Below, in pieces: positions 7,898 through 14,869 of a stretch of DNA of 29,400 bases. The notes under the pieces are model-generated. The model saw nothing but the letters and a program-made list of their open reading frames with translations, searched no databases and was not told where the DNA came from. The translations under genes were made by a program, and so were the position numbers. Each line of letters starts with the position of its first letter. Position 1 is the stretch's first letter. The stretch is from NCBI GenBank assembly GCA_035411425.1, contig DAONSX010000026.1, forward strand, positions 1-29,400. Reading direction: 5' to 3'. This stretch comes from TTA-H9 sp002071415 (lineage in GTDB: Bacteria; Bacteroidota; Bacteroidia; Bacteroidales; TTA-H9).

Positions 7898-8365
7898 ATG
7901 GCACAAGAAATCGAAAAAAAATTCCTTGTAAAAGGTGATTTTAAACCCTTTGCTCATCAAGCTACCCGTATCACTCAGGGTTATCTTTCTTCAGTACCTG
8001 AGCGAACAGTACGAGTGAGGATCAAAGGAAACAAAGGCTATATCACCGTAAAAGGAATTGGCAATGAATCAGGAGCTAGCCGTTTTGAGTGGGAAATGGA
8101 AATTCCACTCGAGGATGCCGAGCAATTGATGAAGATATGCGAACCTGGGGTAATAGATAAAACCCGCTATCTAATCAAGGCTGGGCAGCATACCTATGAG
8201 GTAGATGAGTTTTATGAAGAAAACCAAGGATTGGTTTTAGCTGAGGTTGAATTGCAGCGTGAAGACGAACCCTTCGAAAAGCCCGAATGGTTAGGCGAAG
8301 AAGTAACCGGCGACCCTCGTTACTTCAATTCCATGCTGATGAAAAATCCTTATTCGTGCTGGTAA
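7898..8365 (+). CDS. CYTH domain protein (triphosphate tunnel metalloenzyme)
   Basis: The 155-residue protein is a single CYTH domain. CYTH enzymes bind triphosphate groups in a beta-tunnel with metal ions; bacterial members include inorganic triphosphatases and class IV adenylate cyclases. The signature ExExK is present as EIEKK (Glu4, Glu6, Lys8). Other tunnel residues visible are Arg39 and Arg41 in TVRVRIKG, Lys52 in ITVKG, the Lys88-Thr-Arg90 group, Glu101 and Asp103 in YEVDEFYEEN, and Glu116 and Glu118 in LAEVELQ. It looks catalytically complete. It resembles the stand-alone short bacterial triphosphatase type more than the cyclases. It ends the porin operon and is followed by a strong terminator. 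No CHAD domain is attached. Confidence 0.9.
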   Translation: MAQEIEKKFLVKGDFKPFAHQATRITQGYLSSVPERTVRVRIKGNKGYITVKGIGNESGASRFEWEMEIPLEDAEQLMKICEPGVIDKTRYLIKAGQHTYEVDEFYEENQGLVLAEVELQREDEPFEKPEWLGEEVTGDPRYFNSMLMKNPYSCW

Positions 8366-8382
8366 ACCACTCCACCCTCGAA

Positions 8383-8430
8383 GATCCAGTCCGGAGAGGA
8401 ATGTCTCTTCGGACTGGATCTTTCACTTTT
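8383..8430 (+). terminator. Strong intrinsic terminator after CYTH gene
   Basis: GATCCAGTCCGGAGAG at 8383-8398 pairs with 8405-8420 over 16 base pairs with a single G-U pair and a six-base loop. TTTCACTTTT follows. It lies 18 bases after the CYTH stop, ends the operon that begins at 3759, and separates it from the transporter gene. Confidence 0.88.
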
Positions 8431-8484
8431 ATCTAAGTTTTTAAAATGTATTCATTGATTCGTTGAATTCTTAATCACTCAGAA

Positions 8485-10089
8485 ATGGATATCATAGAGC
8501 AGACTTTCGATCCGCTCGATATGAATCAGTATAAGATCGAAAAACTCCCCAAACGTGAAAAAAATAAGACCGAAAAATTTTTATCGTTTATAGGTCCACC
8601 TTTGGCTTTGATCGTTTTCCTATTATTGGCTTTCGTGTTGAAGCCCTCATTTCTTCAAAGCTTCGACCCGGAGAAACTCACAAAAGGTGCTAAGGAAGTT
8701 TTCGATAGGGTGGGGAGTAAGGTTTTTTACAGGAACAACTGCTATATGCTGGCTATTTTTGCTGCCAGTCTTATTTTATGGATTACTGGAGCTATTCCAA
8801 ATTACCTTACTTCGCTCATAGTCATCATTTCTATAGTTCTTACTGGGGTTTTGCCCGAAAAGGAGGCTTTTGCGCAGTTGGGTCATCCTGTGATGTGGCT
8901 GAACATCATGTCGTTTGTCTTGGCCAGTATGCTTGTAAGTACGGGGGTTGCCAAGAGGTTTGCTCTGTGGTTTCTACTGAAATTTGGACAAAGTGCATCG
9001 GGAATTTTTCTGAGTTTTTTGGTAATCAACGTGGTTTTATCGGCCTTCATATCAGCCACTACGGCCAAGGCTGCCATTTTATTGCCTATTTTCATGGTTA
9101 TAGCTGCAATTTACGGAGCTCGAGGAGGAGATCAGCGCAATAACTTCGGCCGAAGTATAGTGTTGCAAAACCTCTTATACATTAATGTAGGGGCTAGTGG
9201 ATTTCTTACGGGCTCGGGAGCCAATCTACTGGCAGTTTCTATTATTGCGGGTGCAACGGGCGCAAGGATATTTTTCTCCGATTGGCTTATGGCGATGTTT
9301 CCCATGGCCATTGGTTTGATGCTCATAGGATATTTATTGGCTATGAGAGTATTTTTCCCCTTGAAACCCGAAGAACGTCTCCCTCAAATCGAAGGTGGGA
9401 TGGATCGTTTGCGAGAGGTTTATAATGAACTTGGCCCTATGAGCCGAAAAGAAAAAAAAGCTATCATTCTCTTTATAACCATTCTGGCTTTTTGGTCAAC
9501 CGATCGGCTGCATGGGATTAGCCCTACGGCAGTTGCATTTTTAGGTGCCATCGTTGCTCTATTGCCCCGTATTGGTATCCTTACATGGAATGAGGTCGAT
9601 ATTCCCTGGCATCTGATGCTTTTCTCGGCCGGAGCTTATACTCTTGGAGCTGGATTTTCTGCTACCGATCTTCCTGCCATTAGCGTAAATGCTTTTTTCG
9701 ATCATCTGGGCATGACACAAAATACTCCTTTCTGGGCTCTTTATCTTTTGCTGACGGGCGTTATGGTATACAGCGCCCTCTTATTCGAATCAAAAACCAT
9801 GCGGGCTATGATTTTCGTTCCTATCGCTATCGGAGTAGCTACCCGCTTCGGATACAGCATCGAAAGTCTTGCATTGCCAGTGGCCTTTATGACTGAACAT
9901 GTTTATGTACTCCCGTTTAACTCGAAACCGGCGGCACTGCTCTATGAAACCGGGCATTACAGCTTGACCGATACTTTCCGCTATGGCATTACCATGATGA
10001 CCATTGCATGGTTTCTGAACATCGTGGCGGGCGAAACATGGTTTAGATTGATGGGAATTACACCGAATGGCCTCTTTGGATTATTTTAA
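8485..10089 (+). CDS. SLC13/DASS family anion transporter
   Basis: The 534-residue inner-membrane protein has the divalent anion:sodium symporter architecture: a 35-residue cytoplasmic N-terminus, then about 11-12 hydrophobic segments in two inverted halves. Family marks are LFSAGAYTLGAGFSATDLP (about 380-397) and the GSGANLL loop at 243-249. Known members carry dicarboxylates, citrate, sulfate or phosphate with sodium. The two SNT motifs that bind sodium and substrate are altered: the first reads Ser190-Ala-Thr192 in AFISATTAKAAILLP and the second Ser436-Lys-Thr438 in FESKTMRAMIFVP. The Asn replacements, particularly Lys437, suggest a changed substrate or coupling ion. The gene has its own transcription unit after the terminator at 8383-8430; no clear -7 box was found in the short leader. 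Confidence 0.88.
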   Translation: MDIIEQTFDPLDMNQYKIEKLPKREKNKTEKFLSFIGPPLALIVFLLLAFVLKPSFLQSFDPEKLTKGAKEVFDRVGSKVFYRNNCYMLAIFAASLILWITGAIPNYLTSLIVIISIVLTGVLPEKEAFAQLGHPVMWLNIMSFVLASMLVSTGVAKRFALWFLLKFGQSASGIFLSFLVINVVLSAFISATTAKAAILLPIFMVIAAIYGARGGDQRNNFGRSIVLQNLLYINVGASGFLTGSGANLLAVSIIAGATGARIFFSDWLMAMFPMAIGLMLIGYLLAMRVFFPLKPEERLPQIEGGMDRLREVYNELGPMSRKEKKAIILFITILAFWSTDRLHGISPTAVAFLGAIVALLPRIGILTWNEVDIPWHLMLFSAGAYTLGAGFSATDLPAISVNAFFDHLGMTQNTPFWALYLLLTGVMVYSALLFESKTMRAMIFVPIAIGVATRFGYSIESLALPVAFMTEHVYVLPFNSKPAALLYETGHYSLTDTFRYGITMMTIAWFLNIVAGETWFRLMGITPNGLFGLF

Positions 10090-10165
10090 TATAGAGTTCT
10101 GATACAACCTCGAGCTATCACTATTTTATCGTTATTTTAAGTACAAATAATTATTTAAGAATGAG

Positions 10166-11629
10166 ATGATAGAAGAACAAGTAAAAATTCACGATAAATT
10201 CTCGGTCGAGATAAAGTTGCGGCTGGCTGCAAGGCGCAAAGCCAAAAAGAGTGAATTTGCTGTAAACACATGGTTATTTATTCCTGCATCACTTGATATT
10301 AATCACTCTACCTATAGTAAAAACAGTTTTTATCACGATTTGAAATCCAATATACGGCTGATTACTCCAGTGTATTTATTACGAGATATCGCCGATGGTG
10401 AAAATTCTCCATTGGAATTTCTCACGACGGCTTTTCGAAAGGTGGCTTCTTTGCCTACCCGCACTCTGGCCGCTGAATATGAATATCATATCAAAATGTT
10501 TCTTTCTATCTTAAAAAGCTCATTAAGAGAAGAAATTCAACATATTCTCAACAATAAACTTCCTGCCGATACCTCTTACCTGATAGATGAATTTTGTAAG
10601 AATGTCCTGCATATCACTCGGCGCTATCGCGATTTGCGTTACATCATAAACGCTCCTACCATAAGCGAAGACCTCATGAATTATTATTCCTTTGGAGATG
10701 AATTCATGAGCAACTTAATCGAAGAGCATGCCTTCAAATTGTTGTCTGGCTTGAAAGAAAGCCATCCTAGCTTCAGCAAAAGCTGGCAGAGGCAATTACT
10801 GGCGATAATAGAGGAGGAGATTAAATATAAAAAGGAACACAATTACCTTGTAGTTGAGGAAAAAAGCCCTACGCGAAATCGAGAGTTAGTTTTCCGTTTA
10901 AATTTATTGAAGAAATTTGCCGAAAGTGAACTCTTCCTCACAGGAGAAAAAAAGAAAGAGGGTATTTGGGTCGAACAAATATATTTTAGCCTGGCGGCAG
11001 GGCTTTCGATGGTTTTTGCAACTGCGGTGGCTTTTACTTTTCAAATCAAATATGGCAATCTGACTATGCCCTTGTTTGTGGCTTTGGTGGTGAGCTACAT
11101 GCTGAAAGACAGGATAAAGGAACTTTTCAGGTATTATTTTGCTACGCGCCTGGGACATCGCTATTTCGATCATAAAACCGAAATTTCCCTCAACAACATA
11201 AAGATTGGCGTAAGTAAAGAAGGCATGGATTTTATTCCCGAGAAAAAGGTTCTGCCTAACGTAATGAAGATGAGAGGTAGATCACCTATTCTGGAGGTTA
11301 ACAACCGTTATGATACCGAAAAAATCATTCTGTACCGTAAAATAATTCACTTAGACCGTGAAAAACTCGATGAAGTAAGCCCTTATTCTACTTTGGGTAT
11401 CAACGAAATATTGCGATTGAATGTAGATAGTTTCATGCAGAAGATGGATGATCCTGCCGTGCCTCTTTTTATACCCGACGAAAATAAGGGTTATGCTATC
11501 ATTAATGGCGAGCGAATATATTATATCAATATGATCATGCAAATGACCTATGAAAATGAAACTACCTACCGCAGATACCGTATCGTATTGAATCGCAAAG
11601 GGATCAAAGCCATCGAAAGTTTTTCCTAA
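10166..11629 (+). CDS. Uncharacterised two-TM membrane protein
   Basis: I do not recognise this 487-residue protein. The first 265 residues are soluble, charged and mostly helical, with RRYRDLRYIIN near 152-162. Two hydrophobic helices follow at about 271-292 and 298-313, joined by a very short turn (QIKYGNLTM), so both long ends should face the same side, most likely the cytoplasm. The C-terminal 170 residues are beta-rich, with a DRIKELFRYYFATRLGHRYFDH stretch split just after the membrane and a closing YRRYRIVLNRKGIK. It lies 76 bases after the SLC13 gene in the same direction and may be co-transcribed with it. An ATG at 10161 is out of frame. Its stop overlaps the convergent response-regulator stop by four bases. 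Confidence 0.85.
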   Translation: MIEEQVKIHDKFSVEIKLRLAARRKAKKSEFAVNTWLFIPASLDINHSTYSKNSFYHDLKSNIRLITPVYLLRDIADGENSPLEFLTTAFRKVASLPTRTLAAEYEYHIKMFLSILKSSLREEIQHILNNKLPADTSYLIDEFCKNVLHITRRYRDLRYIINAPTISEDLMNYYSFGDEFMSNLIEEHAFKLLSGLKESHPSFSKSWQRQLLAIIEEEIKYKKEHNYLVVEEKSPTRNRELVFRLNLLKKFAESELFLTGEKKKEGIWVEQIYFSLAAGLSMVFATAVAFTFQIKYGNLTMPLFVALVVSYMLKDRIKELFRYYFATRLGHRYFDHKTEISLNNIKIGVSKEGMDFIPEKKVLPNVMKMRGRSPILEVNNRYDTEKIILYRKIIHLDREKLDEVSPYSTLGINEILRLNVDSFMQKMDDPAVPLFIPDENKGYAIINGERIYYINMIMQMTYENETTYRRYRIVLNRKGIKAIESFS

Positions 11630-12324
11630 TCTTCGGGAACCACGAGCCGAAAACCCACTTTATGGCTATTAATGATTTGCACACGACGGTCCTCCTGTAA
11701 ATATTTCCTCAATCGTGAAATGTATACATCCATGCTGCGAGCAGTAAAATAAGAATCATCTTTCCAGACATTTTGCAAGATGATGCTTCTATCGATAACT
11801 TCATTGGCATTTTCGACCAGGATTTTCAGCAGTTCTGCTTCCTTGGCCGTAAGATTGAATTCAGTATCTCCAATTTTTAGAATCTGACTGGTAAAGTCGA
11901 AACTATAGTTACCTATATGATATACTTGGTGGGTCAGGTCGTCCTGAAGGCCAGAAGTAGTTCTTCGCATGATGGCTTTTATGCGTGCCATCAGTTCTTC
12001 CATCCGGAATGGCTTGGTAATATAATCGTCCGCTCCTGTATTGAAACCCGTTATAATGTCGTGTGGTTGAGATTTGGCCGTTAAAAATAAAATAGGGATG
12101 GTTTTGTTGGATTTGCGGATTTGTTTTGTCACAGCAAATCCATCTTTCAAAGGCATCATCACGTCCAATATGCAGAAGTCGAAATCCTCTGCATAAAACA
12201 ATTTGAGGGCTTCTTCGCCATCTATGGCAAGGATAGTGTCATGACCCTTGGCATCCAGATAGGCCTTCAATACGGTTCCTAAATTCTTGTCGTCTTCGGC
12301 CAGCAGTATCTTTAACTTTTTCAT
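11626..12324 (-). CDS. OmpR/PhoB-family response regulator (RprY-like)
   Basis: The 232-residue regulator has an N-terminal receiver domain with acidic pocket Glu10-Asp11-Asp12, phosphoacceptor Asp54 in CILDVMMP, Thr82 and Lys104 in DDYITKPF. The C-terminal winged-helix DNA-binding domain (about 135-230) contains FNLTAKEAELLKIL and the recognition segment SMDVYISRLRKYL. Overall it closely resembles RprY of Bacteroides, a global regulator paired with RprX. It lies 52 bases downstream of the kinase gene on the same strand. Its 3' end overlaps the end of the convergent gene at 10166-11629, leaving no room for a terminator between them. Confidence 0.93.
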   Translation of the reverse strand: MKKLKILLAEDDKNLGTVLKAYLDAKGHDTILAIDGEEALKLFYAEDFDFCILDVMMPLKDGFAVTKQIRKSNKTIPILFLTAKSQPHDIITGFNTGADDYITKPFRMEELMARIKAIMRRTTSGLQDDLTHQVYHIGNYSFDFTSQILKIGDTEFNLTAKEAELLKILVENANEVIDRSIILQNVWKDDSYFTARSMDVYISRLRKYLQEDRRVQIINSHKVGFRLVVPED

Positions 12325-12376
12325 TTTCGGATAAAATTGACATTTTCAAAGCAAAAGTCTTCTAAGGGTGGTGTAG

Positions 12377-14011
12377 TTATGGTTCAAAATTGGGCAAGGT
12401 TACCGTAAAGGTAGTTCCTTTTTTCAATTCACTGCTAACTGAAATATTTCCCTGATGGGCCTCCACGATGGCTTTTGTATAACTCAAGCCCAATCCAAAT
12501 CCTTTCACATTGTGAATATTTCCTGTAGGAACACGGTATAATTTGTCGAAAATCATTCCTTGATTTTCTTTACTAATTCCGATGCCATTATCAATCACTT
12601 CGAATACAAAATTCTGATCGCGGTTATAAGTATTTATCCTGATGGTAGGCCTTATGGGAGAATATTTAATGGCATTATCGAGTAAGTTTACTACGACGCT
12701 TGTAAGGTGCAGGCGGTCGCCCCGCACCATGTCGTGTAGGGCTTGGAGGGATGTTTGTATGCTGCCTCCGGCGGTTTCTGCCTGTATACCAACCTTTTGG
12801 ACACATTCTGTAATTATTTCATGCATCGCACAAGGTACCATGTTCAATTCGAGTTTTCCCTGCTCGAGTACCGATGCTATGAGAATTTTTTCAGCCATTG
12901 TACCTAAACGTCTGTTTTCGTCGGTAATTATCTGAATATAGTTCGAAGCCATAGCGGGTGTTTTTACCACATCGGGATCGTTCAAGGCTTCACACGCAAG
13001 CGAAATCGTTGAAACCGGAGTCTTGAATTCGTGTGTGATATTGCTAATAAAATCGTTCTTCATATCCGATAATTTCTTTTGATACAGAATAGTTGAAATG
13101 GTTTTATAGAATATGGCAATAAATGTACCAACCAAAAGAATGGAAAGTAAAAGCAACCACCATATCTGTTGAACCATATACTGTCGTTCGTAGGGAAAAT
13201 AAACCAGCAGGATGGCTTTATCTTTGCCAGGTTGACGGGGAAACAGATTAACAGCAAAGGCTTTATTCAGAAGCTCCTGAGTAAACTTGCCAGTTTTTTG
13301 ATAAATGAGACTATCGCGTCTCGTATCGTATATACCAAATTCAAATTCCGTCTTGATGCCTTTATTCTGAAGCTCTACTGCCAGCATAGAATCTACTACA
13401 CCGGGTTGTATTCTTTTTTCGAGTGGCATTTCGATGATATCGTCGAAACGACCAAGAGCTGCATCATAGATAAGGGAACGGCTCATCAGCTCCTCCACTA
13501 CGCTTTCTCTTTGTTTTTGCAGTCTTTTGTAAACAGGATCATCTTCGATATTTACAGATCGAGTTTGTATAGTTTGAATTTGTTTTGGCTCGATTAAAGA
13601 ATCGAGTTCTTCCTGAATATTCCTATTTTCACGAAATTCTGAAGTTGTGTCTAAATCACGCAGAGTACGCCATGATTTACGATCCTGAATTATTTTTCGA
13701 CGTGCTTTTACATCGGCTGCCGAACTGCCATCTTCCCCAGTTAGCTCATGGTAACGCTTATCGATTAAATAATTCAACGAATCGATCTTTCGGTAAAGTC
13801 GGGCACTTTCCTTGAAGCTGCGCAAACGCTTGCCAGATTCGATCCTCTCTAAAGAAAGCACAACATTCGATACGGCTTCTTCAACCCCTGCCGTAAATGC
13901 AGCTTCACGCAGCATGAGAGCATTCCTGATCCAGTAAACCTGAATAAACAATAGGACCACCAATACAAAGCCCATTAAAAAGATGATAATAGCGAGAATA
14001 CGTCTGTTCAT
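12377..14011 (-). CDS. Sensor histidine kinase (RprX-like)
   Basis: The 544-residue kinase has a first membrane span at about 5-27, a long periplasmic region (about 30-282) and a second span at about 283-303. The periplasmic part is unusually charged, with predicted long helices at 45-180, and ends in a more globular section. The HisKA segment follows, with phosphoacceptor His327 in FISNITHEFKTPVSTISL. The ATPase domain shows an N box (VNLLDNAIKYSP), G1 (VIDNGIGIS), F (KLYRVP) and G2 (GFGLGLSY), all intact. It is transcribed with the response regulator just downstream, and the pair resembles RprXY. The stimulus is unknown. The -7 box ends only eight bases before the ATG, so the mRNA leader would be almost absent. 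Confidence 0.93.
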   Translation of the reverse strand: MNRRILAIIIFLMGFVLVVLLFIQVYWIRNALMLREAAFTAGVEEAVSNVVLSLERIESGKRLRSFKESARLYRKIDSLNYLIDKRYHELTGEDGSSAADVKARRKIIQDRKSWRTLRDLDTTSEFRENRNIQEELDSLIEPKQIQTIQTRSVNIEDDPVYKRLQKQRESVVEELMSRSLIYDAALGRFDDIIEMPLEKRIQPGVVDSMLAVELQNKGIKTEFEFGIYDTRRDSLIYQKTGKFTQELLNKAFAVNLFPRQPGKDKAILLVYFPYERQYMVQQIWWLLLLSILLVGTFIAIFYKTISTILYQKKLSDMKNDFISNITHEFKTPVSTISLACEALNDPDVVKTPAMASNYIQIITDENRRLGTMAEKILIASVLEQGKLELNMVPCAMHEIITECVQKVGIQAETAGGSIQTSLQALHDMVRGDRLHLTSVVVNLLDNAIKYSPIRPTIRINTYNRDQNFVFEVIDNGIGISKENQGMIFDKLYRVPTGNIHNVKGFGLGLSYTKAIVEAHQGNISVSSELKKGTTFTVTLPNFEP

Positions 14012-14019
14012 TTTCGTTA

Positions 14020-14027
14020 CAAAATTA
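14020..14027 (-). promoter_or_regulatory. -7 promoter box for kinase-regulator operon
   Basis: On the minus strand this reads TAATTTTG, an exact fit to TAnnTTTG. Only eight bases lie between it and the kinase ATG at 14011, so transcription would begin within a base or two of the start codon. No -33 element was found at normal spacing. Confidence 0.45.
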
Positions 14028-14149
14028 ACTGAAAATCAAATGACCATCGAAATTCTATGCCTTTTTCGCAATCTTCTAAAAAAATCGAAAAATTTTAAAA
14101 AATTTAGTCTGTTTGTTATAAAAGATGATAAAAAGAGTGAGATATCCTG

Positions 14150-14157
14150 TAATTTTG
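14150..14157 (+). promoter_or_regulatory. -7 promoter box for small lipoprotein gene
   Basis: TAATTTTG matches TAnnTTTG and ends 38 bases before the lipoprotein ATG at 14196. It supports this ATG over the longer open frame that extends back to 13983 across the divergent kinase promoter. Confidence 0.5.
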
Positions 14158-14195
14158 TAAGATTAAAATCCTGCAATCAAATAATCCAAAATCCC

Positions 14196-14756
14196 ATGAA
14201 AAGAGTAGTGTGTTTTTTAGGAATGGCCTTGTGTGGTGTCATTTTATTAGGTGGACTGCAATCGTGCGATAAAGTGGAAAATCTTGCCAAATTCGATGTT
14301 AAGATGGATTTACCATCCCTTAATTTTAATTTAGTGGCATCTGCTAAAAACTCCTCAACTCAGGAATACTACAAAGATTTCAATGTTTATTTAAATCTCG
14401 ATAGTATTCAGGAAGCTCATTCATTGAATTCGTTTTCCATCGAAAATGGGAAACTTACGAAAGCAACCTTGCGCATCATTTATCCAGCAGGAGCAAATTT
14501 TCAGTTTTTGATCAACTCTCGTTTGGTATTGTTCAACAGCAGCAATCAGGAGATGCAAGTGGCTCATACTGGCAATATCAATGCCAATGCCACTGAAATT
14601 GAATTGATTCTGGATACTGCCGATCTTACTTCGTTATTCAAAATGAAGCATTATACTGGCAGAATCTATTACACCATAGAGCCCTCGCTGTTGCCTGCTC
14701 AAAATGTTACCATACAGTTGAATCAAAGTATCCAGTTTACTGTACACCCCCTGTAG
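14196..14756 (+). CDS. Small hypothetical lipoprotein
   Basis: No known family is recognised in this 186-residue protein. It begins MKRVVCFLGMALCGVILLGG and has a lipobox LQSC, so Cys24 is the likely lipidated residue. The mature part is beta-rich with alternating hydrophobic residues (for example ATLRIIYPAGANFQFLINSR and TEIELILDTADLTSLF), like a small extracytoplasmic beta-sandwich. The ATG at 14196 was chosen because it places the signal peptide at the N-terminus and lies after the -7 box; upstream in-frame codons run into the kinase promoter. It is monocistronic, flanked by its own promoter and a terminator. Confidence 0.82.
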   Translation: MKRVVCFLGMALCGVILLGGLQSCDKVENLAKFDVKMDLPSLNFNLVASAKNSSTQEYYKDFNVYLNLDSIQEAHSLNSFSIENGKLTKATLRIIYPAGANFQFLINSRLVLFNSSNQEMQVAHTGNINANATEIELILDTADLTSLFKMKHYTGRIYYTIEPSLLPAQNVTIQLNQSIQFTVHPL

Positions 14757-14786
14757 AATCCCACATCTTTGTCCGAAGGCATTGAA

Positions 14787-14824
14787 AATCCCGGTGTGAA
14801 TAGCGCTGGGATTTTTTATTTTTG
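14787..14824 (+). terminator. Intrinsic terminator after lipoprotein gene
   Basis: AATCCCGGTG at 14787-14796 pairs with CGCTGGGATT at 14804-14813 (10 pairs, two of them G-U) around a seven-base loop. The T-rich tract runs to 14823. The same tract contains the -7 box of the next gene. Confidence 0.8.
14817..14824 (+). promoter_or_regulatory. -7 promoter box for pgi
   Basis: TATTTTTG fits TAnnTTTG and is followed by C. It lies inside the U-tract of the preceding terminator and 45 bases before the pgi ATG at 14870. Confidence 0.5.
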
Positions 14825-14869
14825 CATCATGATAAATGTTATTCTAACTCATCAATATATTTTTTCGAT

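Noticed and set aside
14822..14869. N-terminal extension of pgi from an upstream TTG
   Set aside because: The extension overlaps the promoter box and has no counterpart in known Pgi proteins, whereas ATG at 14870 gives the usual start.
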